DNA of 64,000 nt from Pseudomonas chlororaphis. GTDB taxonomy: Bacteria > Pseudomonadota > Gammaproteobacteria > Pseudomonadales > Pseudomonadaceae. The stretch is taken from assembly GCF_001921865.1 (NCBI RefSeq), contig NZ_MSCT01000002.1:248001-312000 (forward strand), written 5' to 3'. Made by a program: the position numbers and the translations under genes. Each line of letters starts with the position of its first letter. Position 1 is the first letter of the stretch. Shown in pieces: positions 44,061-53,779 of the stretch. The notes under the pieces were generated by a model. That model made no database searches. It was not told where the DNA came from and saw only the letters and a program-made list of their open reading frames with translations.

Positions 44061-44887
44061 GCAACCCAAGCGTAAGCAAGATCGAAGTCAAGAACGTCTT
44101 CAAGATTTTCGGCAACCGTTCGGCCGACGCGCTGAACATGATTCGCCAGAACAAGACCAAGGACCAGGTGCTGGCCGAGACCGGCTGCGTGGTCGGGGTC
44201 AACGACCTGTCGCTGAGCATCGGCACCGGCGAGATCTTCGTGATCATGGGTTTGTCCGGTTCCGGCAAGTCGACTTTGGTGCGCCACTTCAATCGCCTGA
44301 TCGATCCCACGAGCGGCGCGATCCTGGTGGACGGCGTGGACATCCTGCAATACGACATGCCAGCCCTGCGCGAATTTCGCCGGCACAAGATCAGCATGGT
44401 GTTCCAGAGCTTCGGCCTGCTGCCGCACAAGACCGTGCTGGAAAACACCGCCTACGGCCTCAAGGTGCGCGGCGAGAGCAAGCAGGTCTGCGCCGAGCGC
44501 GCGCAGCACTGGATCAACACCGTGGGCCTCAAGGGCTACGAAAACAAATACCCGCACCAGCTGTCCGGCGGCATGCGCCAGCGCGTCGGCCTGGCCCGGG
44601 CCCTGGCGGCGGACACCGACATCATCCTGATGGACGAGGCCTTCAGTGCCCTCGACCCGCTGATCCGCGCGGAGATGCAGGACCAGTTGCTGGAGCTGCA
44701 AAAGACCCTGCACAAGACCATCGTCTTCATTACCCACGACCTCGACGAAGCCGTGCGTATCGGCAACCGCATCGCGATCCTCAAGGACGGCCGGCTGATC
44801 CAGGTCGGCACGCCGAAAGAGATCCTGCATTCGCCGGCGGACGAATACGTCGACCGTTTCGTCCAGCGGCGCGCGGCGACGGTTTAA
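44057..44887 (+). CDS. hutV: HutV, histidine ABC transporter ATPase
   Basis: 276 residues. Walker A GLSGSGKSTLVRH, Q-loop, ABC signature LSGGMRQRVGLARALA, Walker B IILMDEAFSALDP and the switch His in VFITHDLDEAV. The N-terminal ~50-residue extension (KNVFKIFGNRSADALNMIRQ) is typical of ProV-type ATPases, but the C-terminal CBS domains of ProV are absent (276 aa against ~400). Start overlaps hutW by four bases. Confidence 0.92.
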   Translation: MSNPSVSKIEVKNVFKIFGNRSADALNMIRQNKTKDQVLAETGCVVGVNDLSLSIGTGEIFVIMGLSGSGKSTLVRHFNRLIDPTSGAILVDGVDILQYDMPALREFRRHKISMVFQSFGLLPHKTVLENTAYGLKVRGESKQVCAERAQHWINTVGLKGYENKYPHQLSGGMRQRVGLARALAADTDIILMDEAFSALDPLIRAEMQDQLLELQKTLHKTIVFITHDLDEAVRIGNRIAILKDGRLIQVGTPKEILHSPADEYVDRFVQRRAATV

Positions 44888-44903
44888 CCACGGCGGGTCT
44901 GCC

Positions 44904-44984
44904 TGTAGGGGCCTTATCGCGAGCAAGCTCGCTCCTACAGAAAAGCAACCTCGAACCCTGTAGGAGCGAGCTTGCTCGCGATAG
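44904..44984. repeat. Paired REP-type element, GTAGGAGCGAGC family
   Basis: An inverted copy (GAGCAAGCTCGCTCCTACAG) followed by a direct copy (TGTAGGAGCGAGCTTGCTCG), between hutV and the first hutH gene, inside the operon. Confidence 0.85.
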
Positions 44985-45026
44985 ACCGCAAAGCGGTCGC
45001 CACAACGAATCATGAGGACATCTGGC

Positions 45027-46550
45027 ATGTCGCTGGCTGAAAAAATCGTTATCGCCGACGCCCCGTTGCGTTGGCAGGATGTAGTCGCGGTGGCGCGCCA
45101 CGGGGCGCAGCTCGAGCTGGCGGCCCAGGCCTGGGCGCGGATCGACAACGCCCAGGCCATCGTCCAGCGCATCGTCGCCAGCGGCGAGCGCGCCTATGGC
45201 GTCAATACCGGCCTGGGCGCGCTGTGCAACGTTTCGCTGGAAGACCAACAGCTCAGCCAACTGTCGCGCAATACCCTGCTCAGCCATGCCTGCGGCGTGG
45301 GCGCGCCGCTGCGCGACGAGCAGACCCGGGCGATTCTCTGCGCCGCCATCGTCAACTTCAGCCAGGGCAAGTCCGGCGTGCACCGCCAGGTGGTCGAGGC
45401 GCTGCTGGCCCTGCTCAACCGCGGGATCACCCCGCAGGTGCCGTCCCAGGGGTCGGTGGGCTACCTGACCCACATGGCCCATATCAGCATTGCCTTGCTC
45501 GGCGTCGGCCAGGTCAGCTACCGCGGGCAGGTCGTCCCGGCGCAACAAGCGCTGGCGGCGGAAGGCCTGGAACCGGTGCTGCTGGGGGCCAAGGACGGCC
45601 TGTGCCTGGTCAACGGCACGCCGTGCATGACCGGTCTTGGCTGCTTGGCCCTGGCCGACGCCACGCGCCTGGTGCAGTGGGCCGACGTGGTCGGCGCCAT
45701 GAGCTTCGAGGCGCAGCGCGGGCAGATCGCCGCGTTCGACGCCGAGATCATCGCCCTCAAGCCGCACCCGGGGATGCAACAGGTCGGCAGCAACCTGCGG
45801 GCCTTGCTCGACGGCAGCGAAGTGATTGCCGGCAGCAAGGGCATCCGGACCCAGGACGCCCTGAGCATCCGCTCTATCCCGCAGGTCCACGGCGCCGCCC
45901 GCGACCAGCTGGCGCACGCGACCCGGCAGATCGAGACCGAACTCAACGCCGCCACCGACAACCCGTTGCTGCTGGGCACCCCGGACAGCTACCGGGTGAT
46001 GTCCCAGGCCAACCCCCACGGCCAATCGGTGGCACTGGCGGCGGACCTGCTGGCCATCGCCATGGCCGAGATCGGCTCGATTGCCGAGCGTCGCCTGGAT
46101 CGCCTGATCAATCCCCATGTCAGCGGCCTGCCGGCGTTCCTGGTGAGCAACCCGGGGGTCAACTCCGGAATGATGATCGTGCAGTACGTGGCTGCCTCGC
46201 TGTGCGCGGAAAACCGCCAGCTGGCGCAACCGGCGGTGCTCGACAACTACGTCACCTCGGGCTTGCAGGAAGACCACCTGAGCCTGGGCACCAACGCCGC
46301 GCTGAAGCTTTCCCGCGCGCTGGAAAACTGCACCCAGATCCTCGCCATCGAGTACCTGCTGGCCGCCCAGGCCTTCGAATTTCTCAAGCCGCAACGTTTC
46401 GGCGCCGGCACCGACAAGGCCTGGAAACTCTTGCGCGAAAAGGTCCCGGCCTATGATCAGGACCGCTGGCTCGCGCCGGACATCGCCAGCGCTGCGGCAC
46501 TGCTCAAGAGCCCGGCCTTGCTGCAAGAGGTTTTACCGGGCGTGCGCTGA
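45027..46550 (+). CDS. HutH paralogue lacking the MIO triad (aromatic ammonia-lyase family)
   Basis: 507 residues from ATG 45027 (GAGGA 8 bp upstream). Clearly in the histidine ammonia-lyase family: YGVNTGLGALCN, LVNGTPCMTG, TDNPLLLG, GLQEDHLSLG. But where active enzymes have [16 protein letters not shown], this one reads GSVG-YLTHMAHIS: the Ala-Ser-Gly triad that cyclises to the MIO electrophile is absent, a three-residue gap after residue 145. The catalytic Tyr (QDPYSLR in the neighbour) is Leu (QDALSIR) and the Phe of GGNFHAE is Pro. It is very unlikely to be a histidase. Full length, in frame and in the operon, so maintained for another role, perhaps as partner or sensor. Confidence 0.88.
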   Translation: MSLAEKIVIADAPLRWQDVVAVARHGAQLELAAQAWARIDNAQAIVQRIVASGERAYGVNTGLGALCNVSLEDQQLSQLSRNTLLSHACGVGAPLRDEQTRAILCAAIVNFSQGKSGVHRQVVEALLALLNRGITPQVPSQGSVGYLTHMAHISIALLGVGQVSYRGQVVPAQQALAAEGLEPVLLGAKDGLCLVNGTPCMTGLGCLALADATRLVQWADVVGAMSFEAQRGQIAAFDAEIIALKPHPGMQQVGSNLRALLDGSEVIAGSKGIRTQDALSIRSIPQVHGAARDQLAHATRQIETELNAATDNPLLLGTPDSYRVMSQANPHGQSVALAADLLAIAMAEIGSIAERRLDRLINPHVSGLPAFLVSNPGVNSGMMIVQYVAASLCAENRQLAQPAVLDNYVTSGLQEDHLSLGTNAALKLSRALENCTQILAIEYLLAAQAFEFLKPQRFGAGTDKAWKLLREKVPAYDQDRWLAPDIASAAALLKSPALLQEVLPGVR

Positions 46551-46673
46551 GCCGCGCCTTGAAAGAACAGAACGTCAACCACCCACAGTTCCCCCAACCA
46601 GCGTGCCAAGGCGCCACCCGTTCAAAAAGCGGGCTGCGACGGATAACGGAAGCTTCCGGAGCGACTGGTGTTT

Positions 46674-46681
46674 AAAAACAA
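46674..46681 (+). promoter_or_regulatory. Hfq/Crc CA-type motif before hutH
   Basis: AAAAACAA fits AAnAAnAA, about 22-30 nt upstream of the hutH start and just before AAGGAG. Confidence 0.45.
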
Positions 46682-46703
46682 AACTCTCAAAAGGAGCATG
46701 AAT

Positions 46704-48236
46704 GTGACTGCGCTAAATCTGATCCCCGGCCAACTGACCCTGGCCCAACTGCGTGCCGTCTACCAACAGCCGGTAACCCTCAGCCTCGATAACAGCGCTT
46801 CAGCGCAGATCGACGCCAGCGTCGCTTGCGTCGAGCAGATCCTCGCCGAGAACCGCACTGCCTACGGCATCAACACTGGTTTCGGCCTGCTGGCCTCGAC
46901 CCGCATCGCCAGCGAAGACCTGGAAAACCTGCAGCGCTCCCTGGTGCTGTCCCATGCCGCCGGCGTCGGCGAGCCGATCAGCGATGCTCTGGTGCGCCTG
47001 ATCATGGTGCTCAAGGTCAACAGCCTGAGCCGCGGTTTCTCCGGGATCCGCCGCCAGGTGATCGACGCGCTGATCGCCTTGATCAACGCCGAGGTGTACC
47101 CGCACATCCCGCTCAAGGGTTCGGTGGGCGCGTCCGGCGACCTCGCGCCGCTGGCCCATATGTCCCTGGTGCTGCTGGGCGAAGGCAAGGCCCGCTACAA
47201 GGGCCAATGGCTGGACGCGACCGAAGCGCTGAGCGTGGCCGGCCTCAAGCCGCTGACCCTGGCGGCCAAGGAAGGCCTGGCGCTGCTCAACGGCACCCAG
47301 GTCTCCACTGCCTTTGCCCTGCGCGGCCTGTTCGAGGGCGAAGACCTGTTCGCCGGCGCCCTGGCCTGCGGCGGCTTGACCGTAGAGGCGGTGCTGGGCT
47401 CGCGTTCGCCGTTCGACGCGCGGATTCATGCCGCCCGCGGCCAGAAAGGCCAGATCGACACCGCCGCGGCCTACCGCGACCTGTTGGGCGACAGCAGCGA
47501 AGTCTCCAAGTCGCACCAGAACTGCGACAAGGTCCAGGACCCGTATTCCCTGCGCTGCCAGCCCCAGGTCATGGGCGCCTGCCTGACCCAGTTCCGCCAG
47601 GCTTCCGAGGTGCTGGTGGTCGAAGCCAACGCCGTTTCGGACAACCCGCTGGTGTTCGCCGCCGAGGGCGACGTGATCTCCGGCGGCAACTTCCACGCCG
47701 AGCCGGTGGCCATGGCCGCCGACAACATTGCCCTGGGCATCGCCGAAATCGGCTCCCTGAGCGAGCGTCGCATCTCGTTGATGATGGACAAGCACATGTC
47801 CCAGCTGCCGCCGTTCCTGGTGGCCAATGGCGGGGTCAACTCCGGCTTCATGATCGCCCAGGTGACCGCCGCGGCCCTGGCCAGCGAAAACAAGGCGCTG
47901 GCCCACCCGCACTCGGTGGACAGCCTGCCGACGTCCGCGAACCAGGAAGACCATGTGTCCATGGCCCCGGCCGCCGGCAAGCGCCTGTGGGAAATGGCCG
48001 ACAACACCCGCGGCATCCTCGCCGTGGAATGGCTGGCGGCCTGCCAGGGCCTGGACCTGCGCGACGGCCTGAAGACCTCGACCAAGCTGGAGAAAGCCCG
48101 CGCGACCCTGCGCAGCAAAGTGCCGTTCTACGAAAAAGACCGTTTCTTCGCGCCGGACATCAACGCCGCGAGCGAGCTGCTGGCCTCGCGTTGCCTGAAC
48201 GAGCTGGTGCCGGCCAAGTTGCTGCCGAGCCTGTAA
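46704..48236 (+). CDS. hutH: HutH, histidine ammonia-lyase
   Basis: 510 residues from GTG 46704, the start best spaced from AAGGAG (7 nt) and giving the same length as P. putida HutH; ATG 46698 would leave only one base of spacing. Deaminates histidine to urocanate. The MIO triad is intact in [17 protein letters not shown]; catalytic Tyr in AYGINTGFG, Asn in LLNGTQ, Tyr in QDPYSLRCQ, Phe in GGNFHAE and Glu in SANQEDHVS are present. 153 bp downstream of the defective paralogue. Confidence 0.98.
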   Translation: MTALNLIPGQLTLAQLRAVYQQPVTLSLDNSASAQIDASVACVEQILAENRTAYGINTGFGLLASTRIASEDLENLQRSLVLSHAAGVGEPISDALVRLIMVLKVNSLSRGFSGIRRQVIDALIALINAEVYPHIPLKGSVGASGDLAPLAHMSLVLLGEGKARYKGQWLDATEALSVAGLKPLTLAAKEGLALLNGTQVSTAFALRGLFEGEDLFAGALACGGLTVEAVLGSRSPFDARIHAARGQKGQIDTAAAYRDLLGDSSEVSKSHQNCDKVQDPYSLRCQPQVMGACLTQFRQASEVLVVEANAVSDNPLVFAAEGDVISGGNFHAEPVAMAADNIALGIAEIGSLSERRISLMMDKHMSQLPPFLVANGGVNSGFMIAQVTAAALASENKALAHPHSVDSLPTSANQEDHVSMAPAAGKRLWEMADNTRGILAVEWLAACQGLDLRDGLKTSTKLEKARATLRSKVPFYEKDRFFAPDINAASELLASRCLNELVPAKLLPSL

Positions 48237-48244
48237 CGACCATG

Positions 48245-48346
48245 TGTAGCCGCTGCCGAGGTACGAGGCTGCGATGGGCTGCGAAGCGGCCCCCGAGGGC
48301 GGTCCTGCGGACCGCTTCGCAGCCTCGTGCCTCGGCAGCGGCTATA
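48245..48346. repeat. Paired REP element, TGTAGCCGCTGCCG family
   Basis: TGTAGCCGCTGCCGAGGTAC at the left and an inverted partner ending CTCGGCAGCGGCTATA at the right, between hutH and hutT inside the operon. Confidence 0.85.
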
Positions 48347-48370
48347 GCAATGGTTTGGGTTTTCTCCGAT

Positions 48371-48378
48371 AAAAATAA
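48371..48378 (+). promoter_or_regulatory. Hfq/Crc CA-type motif before hutT
   Basis: AAAAATAA, 14-21 nt upstream of the hutT ATG, overlaps the ribosome binding region. Confidence 0.45.
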
Positions 48379-48391
48379 CTAGGGACGAGAA

Positions 48392-49801
48392 ATGCAACAG
48401 CAAGCTCAAGCGTTAAAGCGCGGGCTGTCCGCCCGACATATTCGTTTCATGGCACTGGGGTCGGCGATCGGCACCGGGCTGTTCTATGGTTCTGCCTCGG
48501 CCATCCAGATGGCCGGCCCCGCGGTGCTCCTGGCCTACCTGATCGGCGGCGCGGCGGTGTTCATGGTGATGCGCGCGCTGGGCGAGATGGCCGTGCGCAA
48601 CCCGGTATCCGGTTCGTTCGGCCAATACGCCAGCACCTACCTGGGGCCGATGGCGGGTTTCCTGCTGGGCTGGACCTATGCCTTCGAGATGGTCATCGTC
48701 GGCCTCGCCGACGTCACCGCCTTCGGCATCTATATGGGCTTCTGGTACCCGGACGTGCCGCGCTGGATCTGGGTCCTCGGTATCGTTTCGCTGATCGGCG
48801 GGCTGAACCTGTGCAACGTCAAAGTATTTGGCGAGATGGAGTTCTGGCTGTCGCTGCTCAAGGTCGGTGCCATCGTCGCCATGATCCTGGGCGGTTTCGG
48901 CATCATGCTGTTCGGCATCGGCAGTTCGACGGGGTCGGCGACCATCGGCCTGAGCAACCTTTGGGAGCACGGCGGTTTCATGCCCAACGGCGTCGGCGGG
49001 CTGATCGCCTCGTTTGCCGTGGTGATGTTTGCCTTCGGCGGGATCGAAATCATCGGCGTCACCGCCGGTGAAGCCAGGGACCCGGAACGCGTGCTGCCCA
49101 GGGCGATCAACGCGGTGCCGCTGCGCATCCTGCTGTTCTACGTACTGACCTTGTTCGTCCTGATGGCCATCTACCCGTGGCAGCAGATCGGCAGCCAGGG
49201 CAGCCCGTTCGTGCAGATTTTCTCCAACCTGGGCATCGGCTCGGCGGCGACCATCCTCAATATCGTGGTGATCTCGGCGGCGGTGTCGGCCATCAACAGC
49301 GATATCTTCGGCGCCGGCCGCATGATGTACGGCCTGGCGCAGCAGGGGCATGCGCCCAAGGGCTTCGCCCAGCTGTCGCGTTACGGTGTGCCGTGGATGA
49401 CCGTGGTGGTCATGAGCATCGCCTTGTTGCTGGGGGTATTGCTGAACTACCTGATTCCGGAGAATGTGTTTCTGCTGATCGCCTCGATCGCGACCTTTGC
49501 CACGGTCTGGGTCTGGCTGATGATTCTCTTCACCCAGGTGGCCATGCGCCGTTCCATGACCGCCGAGCAGGTGGCCCAGCTGAAGTTCCCGGTGCCGTTC
49601 TGGCCGTATGCGCCGATGGCGGCGATTGCCTTCATGCTGTTCATCTTCGGTGTGCTGGGCTACTTCCCGGACACCCAGGCCGCGCTGATCGTCGGCTTGG
49701 TGTGGATCGTCCTGCTGGTGCTGGCGTACCTGATCTGGGTCAAGCCGGCTGCCGGGCAGGCGGCCCTGGTCAATCGCGACCCTTCTTTTTCCCATCGATA
49801 G
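48392..49801 (+). CDS. hutT: HutT, histidine permease (APC family)
   Basis: 469 residues, 12 membrane segments. Amino-acid permease signature [33 protein letters not shown] at the N-terminus and [25 protein letters not shown] in the middle, as in AroP/ProY-type transporters. Linkage to hutH and hutI argues for histidine. The cluster therefore encodes three uptake systems (NCS1, ABC, APC). hutI follows 15 bp later. Confidence 0.92.
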   Translation: MQQQAQALKRGLSARHIRFMALGSAIGTGLFYGSASAIQMAGPAVLLAYLIGGAAVFMVMRALGEMAVRNPVSGSFGQYASTYLGPMAGFLLGWTYAFEMVIVGLADVTAFGIYMGFWYPDVPRWIWVLGIVSLIGGLNLCNVKVFGEMEFWLSLLKVGAIVAMILGGFGIMLFGIGSSTGSATIGLSNLWEHGGFMPNGVGGLIASFAVVMFAFGGIEIIGVTAGEARDPERVLPRAINAVPLRILLFYVLTLFVLMAIYPWQQIGSQGSPFVQIFSNLGIGSAATILNIVVISAAVSAINSDIFGAGRMMYGLAQQGHAPKGFAQLSRYGVPWMTVVVMSIALLLGVLLNYLIPENVFLLIASIATFATVWVWLMILFTQVAMRRSMTAEQVAQLKFPVPFWPYAPMAAIAFMLFIFGVLGYFPDTQAALIVGLVWIVLLVLAYLIWVKPAAGQAALVNRDPSFSHR

Positions 49802-49816
49802 CCCATGGAGGCCCGG

Positions 49817-51022
49817 ATGAAAACTCTCTGGCAACACTGCCACGTCGCAAGCATGGCGCAAGGCACTTACTCGATCATCGAGGACGCGGCCATCGTGACG
49901 TCAGGAGCGCTCATCGAGTGGATCGGCCCACGCAGCGAAGTGCCGGCCGGCAACTATGCCGAACTGCATGACCTGGCGGGGGCCTGGGTCACCCCGGGCC
50001 TGATCGACTGCCACACCCACACGGTGTTCGGCGGCAACCGCAGCGGCGAATTCGAGCAGCGCCTGCAAGGGGTGAGCTATGCCGAGATCGCCGCCGCCGG
50101 TGGCGGTATCGCCAGCACCGTGCGGGCCACCCGCGCGGCCAGCGAAGACCAACTCTTCGACAGCGCCCGCAAGCGTTTGAAGAGCCTGCTGCGCGACGGC
50201 GTGACCAGCGTCGAGATCAAGTCCGGCTACGGCCTGGACCTGGCCAGCGAACGCAAGATCCTGCGGGTGATCCGGCGCCTGGGCGCCGAACTGCCGGTCA
50301 GCGTGCGCAGCACCTGCCTGGCGGCCCACGCCCTGCCGCCGGAATACGCCGGGCGCGCCGACGATTACATCGAACACATCTGCGCCGAGATGCTCCCGGC
50401 GCTGGCCGCCGAGGGCCTGGTGGACGCGGTGGATGCCTTCTGCGAATACCTGGCGTTCTCGCCGGAACAGGTGGAGCGGGTGTTCATCGTGGCGCAGCGG
50501 CTCGGCCTGCCGGTGAAACTGCACGCCGAGCAACTGTCGTCGCTGCACGGCTCCAGCCTGGCGGCGCGGTATCACGCGTTGTCGGCCGACCACCTGGAGT
50601 TCATGACCGAGGAAGACGCCATCGCCATGGCCGAGGCCGGCACCGTCGCCGTGCTGCTGCCGGGCGCTTTCTATTTCCTGCGCGAAACCCAGTTGCCGCC
50701 GATGGACGCGCTGCGCAAGCACCGGGTGAAGATCGCCGTCGCCAGCGACCTCAACCCCGGCACTTCGCCGGCGTTGTCCCTGCGGCTGATGCTGAACATG
50801 GCCTGCACCTGTTTTCGCATGACCCCGGAAGAAGCCCTGGCCGGGGTGACCCTGCACGCGGCCACCGCGCTGGGCATGGACAAGACCCACGGTTCGCTGG
50901 AGGTCGGCAAGGTGGCGGATTTCGTCGCCTGGCAGATCGATCGTCCCGCCGACCTGGCCTACTGGCTGGGCGGCGACCTGGAAAAACGCGTCGTGCGCCA
51001 CGGCGTTGAAGTGGATTTATAG
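49817..51022 (+). CDS. hutI: HutI, imidazolonepropionase
   Basis: 401 residues from ATG 49817 with GGAGG 6 bp upstream. Amidohydrolase that opens imidazolonepropionate to formimidoylglutamate. Metal motif [18 protein letters not shown], then [27 protein letters not shown] and [13 protein letters not shown] with the catalytic Asp. hutG starts 10 bp after the stop. Confidence 0.98.
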   Translation: MKTLWQHCHVASMAQGTYSIIEDAAIVTSGALIEWIGPRSEVPAGNYAELHDLAGAWVTPGLIDCHTHTVFGGNRSGEFEQRLQGVSYAEIAAAGGGIASTVRATRAASEDQLFDSARKRLKSLLRDGVTSVEIKSGYGLDLASERKILRVIRRLGAELPVSVRSTCLAAHALPPEYAGRADDYIEHICAEMLPALAAEGLVDAVDAFCEYLAFSPEQVERVFIVAQRLGLPVKLHAEQLSSLHGSSLAARYHALSADHLEFMTEEDAIAMAEAGTVAVLLPGAFYFLRETQLPPMDALRKHRVKIAVASDLNPGTSPALSLRLMLNMACTCFRMTPEEALAGVTLHAATALGMDKTHGSLEVGKVADFVAWQIDRPADLAYWLGGDLEKRVVRHGVEVDL

Positions 51023-51032
51023 GAGAACGGTT

Positions 51033-51836
51033 GTGGATAAGGTTCTGAACTTCAAACAAGGCCGGGTGCCGCTGCTGATCAGCATGCCCCACGCCGGCCT
51101 GCGTCTGACACCCGCGGTCGAGGCCGGGCTGATCGCCGAGGCGCAAAGCCTGCCGGACACCGACTGGCACATCCCGCAGCTCTACGCCTTCGCCGAGGAG
51201 CTGGGTGCCAGCACCCTGGCGGCCGAGTATTCGCGGTTCGTCATCGACCTCAACCGGCCGTCCGACGACAAGCCTTTATATGTCGGCGCCACCACGGGGC
51301 TGTACCCGGCCACGCTGTTCGATGGCGTGCCGCTGTTCCGCGAAGGGCTGGAGCCGTCGAAGCAGGAGCGTGCCACTTACCTGGAACAGGTCTGGACGCC
51401 TTATCACGGCACCCTGCAGCAGGAACTGGCACGGCTGAAAGCCGAGTTCGGCTACGCCTTGCTGTTCGATGCCCACTCGATCCGCTCGCTGATCCCGCAC
51501 CTGTTCGAGGGCAAGCTGCCGGACTTCAACCTGGGCACCTTCAATGGTGCCAGTTGCGACGTCGAGCTAGCCAGCCAGCTGGAGGCGATCTGCGCCCGCC
51601 ACGACAACTACAGCCATGTGCTCAACGGTCGCTTCAAGGGCGGCCACATCACCCGGCACTACGGCAACCCGGCCGAGAACATCCATGCGGTGCAGCTGGA
51701 GCTGGCGCAGAGCACTTATATGGAAGAGTTCGAGCCGTTCCGTTACCGCGAGGACCTGGCGGCACCGACCCAGGCGGTGCTCAAGCAGTTGCTGCAAGGG
51801 CTGCTGGCCTGGGGGCAGCAGCGCTACGGGCGCTGA
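51033..51836 (+). CDS. hutG: HutG, N-formylglutamate deformylase
   Basis: 267 residues from GTG 51033, preceded by AGGAGA; gives the family N-terminus (M)DKVLNFKQGRVPLLISMPHAG. Zinc-carboxypeptidase-like N-formylglutamate amidohydrolase; LLFDAHSIRSLIPHLFEG and GGHITRHYGNP supply conserved residues. Last step of the pathway, giving glutamate and formate. Last gene of the hut operon; a REP element follows. Confidence 0.96.
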   Translation: MDKVLNFKQGRVPLLISMPHAGLRLTPAVEAGLIAEAQSLPDTDWHIPQLYAFAEELGASTLAAEYSRFVIDLNRPSDDKPLYVGATTGLYPATLFDGVPLFREGLEPSKQERATYLEQVWTPYHGTLQQELARLKAEFGYALLFDAHSIRSLIPHLFEGKLPDFNLGTFNGASCDVELASQLEAICARHDNYSHVLNGRFKGGHITRHYGNPAENIHAVQLELAQSTYMEEFEPFRYREDLAAPTQAVLKQLLQGLLAWGQQRYGR

Positions 51837-51851
51837 GGCCGAGGGCAAATC

Positions 51852-51951
51852 TGTAGCCGCTGCCGCAGGCTGCGCCAAGGCCGCAGGCCTTCAGCGATCT
51901 CGAGATCCTGCGCCTGCTGCGCAGTCGATCGCAGCCTGCGGCAGCGGCTAC
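51852..51951. repeat. Paired REP element, TGTAGCCGCTGCCG family
   Basis: TGTAGCCGCTGCCGCAGGCT and inverted GCCTGCGGCAGCGGCTAC, after hutG at the end of the hut operon. Confidence 0.85.
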
Positions 51952-52096
51952 GGGTGCGCCATGCTGTGCGGCGGGCTGGCAAACAACCGCATTTTTTCCA
52001 AGGACATGCTCATTCCGTAATTCGGGTTTATGATGCCGGACGGCAGAATAATTGAAGTCCCCCCAGGGCTGACCTCAACCCCTTACGGAGCGCGCA

Positions 52097-53068
52097 ATGC
52101 AGACTTTGTACCCGCAGATCAAACCCTATGCCCGGCACGATCTGGCTGTCGACGAACCCCATGTGCTGTATGTCGACGAAAGCGGTTCCCCGGAAGGCTT
52201 GCCGGTGGTGTTCATCCACGGTGGCCCGGGCGCCGGGTGCGATGCCCAGAGCCGTCGCTACTTCGATCCGAATCTGTACCGCATCATTACCTTCGACCAG
52301 CGCGGTTGCGGGCGCTCCACGCCGCACGCCAGCCTGGAAAACAACACCACCTGGGACCTGGTCGCCGACCTCGAGCGGATTCGCCTGCACCTGGGTATCG
52401 AGAAATGGGTGGTGTTTGGCGGCTCCTGGGGGTCGACCCTGGCCCTGGCTTACGCGCAAACCCATCCGGAGCGCGTGCACGGTCTGATTCTGCGTGGGAT
52501 CTTTCTGTGCCGTCCGCAGGAAATCGAATGGTTCTACCAGGCCGGCGCCAGCCGCCTGTTCCCCGATTACTGGCAGGACTACGTGGCGCCTATCCCGCTG
52601 GATGAGCGCGACGACCTGCTCGGCGCCTTCCACAAACGCCTGATCGGCAACGACCAGATCGCCCAGATGCATGCGGCCAAGGCCTGGTCGATCTGGGAAG
52701 GGCGCACCGCCACCCTGCGGCCGAACCCGCTGGTGGTCGATCGTTTCTCCGAGCCGCAGCGCGCGCTGTCGATCGCCCGGATCGAATGCCACTACTTCAC
52801 CAACCAGGCGTTCCTCGAACCGAACCAGCTGATCCGCGACATGGGCAAGATCGCCCACCTGCCGGGCGTGATCGTGCATGGCCGCTACGACGTGATCTGC
52901 CCGCTGGACAACGCCTGGGAACTGCACCAGGCCTGGCCCAACAGCGAGCTGCAAGTGATCCGCGATGCCGGTCACGCCGCGTCCGAACCGGGTATCACCG
53001 ATGCGCTGGTGCGCGCCGCCGATCAGATGGCCCGGCGCCTGCTCGACCTGCCGCCCGAAGAAGCATGA
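52097..53068 (+). CDS. pip: Proline iminopeptidase
   Basis: 323 residues. Alpha/beta hydrolase of peptidase family S33: oxyanion loop [13 protein letters not shown], nucleophile elbow [12 protein letters not shown]-terminal catalytic Asp in HGRYDVICP and His in DAGHAASE. Removes N-terminal proline from peptides. No signal peptide. The stop overlaps the dtd start as ATGA. Confidence 0.95.
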   Translation: MQTLYPQIKPYARHDLAVDEPHVLYVDESGSPEGLPVVFIHGGPGAGCDAQSRRYFDPNLYRIITFDQRGCGRSTPHASLENNTTWDLVADLERIRLHLGIEKWVVFGGSWGSTLALAYAQTHPERVHGLILRGIFLCRPQEIEWFYQAGASRLFPDYWQDYVAPIPLDERDDLLGAFHKRLIGNDQIAQMHAAKAWSIWEGRTATLRPNPLVVDRFSEPQRALSIARIECHYFTNQAFLEPNQLIRDMGKIAHLPGVIVHGRYDVICPLDNAWELHQAWPNSELQVIRDAGHAASEPGITDALVRAADQMARRLLDLPPEEA

Positions 53069-53502
53069 AGGGCCTGTTGCAGCGCGTACGCGGCGCGCGG
53101 GTCGAGGTGGCGGGCGAAATCGTCGGTGTGGTGGACCAGGGATTGCTGGTGCTGGTCGCGGTGGAACCCGAGGACACCCAGGCCTGCGCCGACAAACTTC
53201 TGCACAAGCTGCTTAACTATCGGGTGTTCAGTGACGCCGAGGGCAAGATGAATCTGTCCCTGGCCGATGTGGACGGCGGTCTGTTGCTGGTTTCGCAGTT
53301 CACCCTGGCGGCGGACACCAAGAGCGGTTTGCGCCCGAGCTTTTCCACAGCGGCGCCGCCGGCCCTGGGCGAAGAACTTTTTGACTATTTATTGTGCAAG
53401 GCGCAACAGTTGCATGGCAAAGTGGCATCAGGGCGTTTCGGGGCGGATATGCAGGTCCATCTGGTCAATGATGGCCCGGTAACCTTCCTGTTACAGACCT
53501 GA
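53065..53502 (+). CDS. dtd: D-aminoacyl-tRNA deacylase
   Basis: 145 residues from ATG 53065. Hydrolyses D-amino acids from tRNA. The two active-site motifs are present: [11 protein letters not shown] (SQFTL) and [13 protein letters not shown] (NxGPVT). Coupled to pip by a four-base overlap, a common pair in Pseudomonas. Confidence 0.97.
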   Translation: MKGLLQRVRGARVEVAGEIVGVVDQGLLVLVAVEPEDTQACADKLLHKLLNYRVFSDAEGKMNLSLADVDGGLLLVSQFTLAADTKSGLRPSFSTAAPPALGEELFDYLLCKAQQLHGKVASGRFGADMQVHLVNDGPVTFLLQT

Positions 53503-53779
53503 AAGTGCTTGAAACATCTTTTTCGAGCGAAACCAGCCGAAAATAGGCGTTTTTCGCGATAAATACTTGGTCGCCCCTGATGCGTTGTAACGCGGCCTAC
53601 TAGATAATCGCGCGCTACGGGGATCAGCGTTCGTTGGTCCGTTTTTGACTTAGGTAGAGACTTGTTCAGGACCGTTTGGGGAATCATTTAGCCCCATCGG
53701 AGTCGGAACAATGCTCGCCAACCTGGCATATAGATAGCTGGCCGTTGGTTTTTTGATCTGTTTTCGGCGAGGGTTGCTC

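Noticed and set aside
46551..46703. The gap between the two hutH genes as a promoter with its own sigma-54 element
   Set aside because: No GG-N10-GC element with TGGC/TTGC character was found; only a CA motif and the ribosome binding site are visible.
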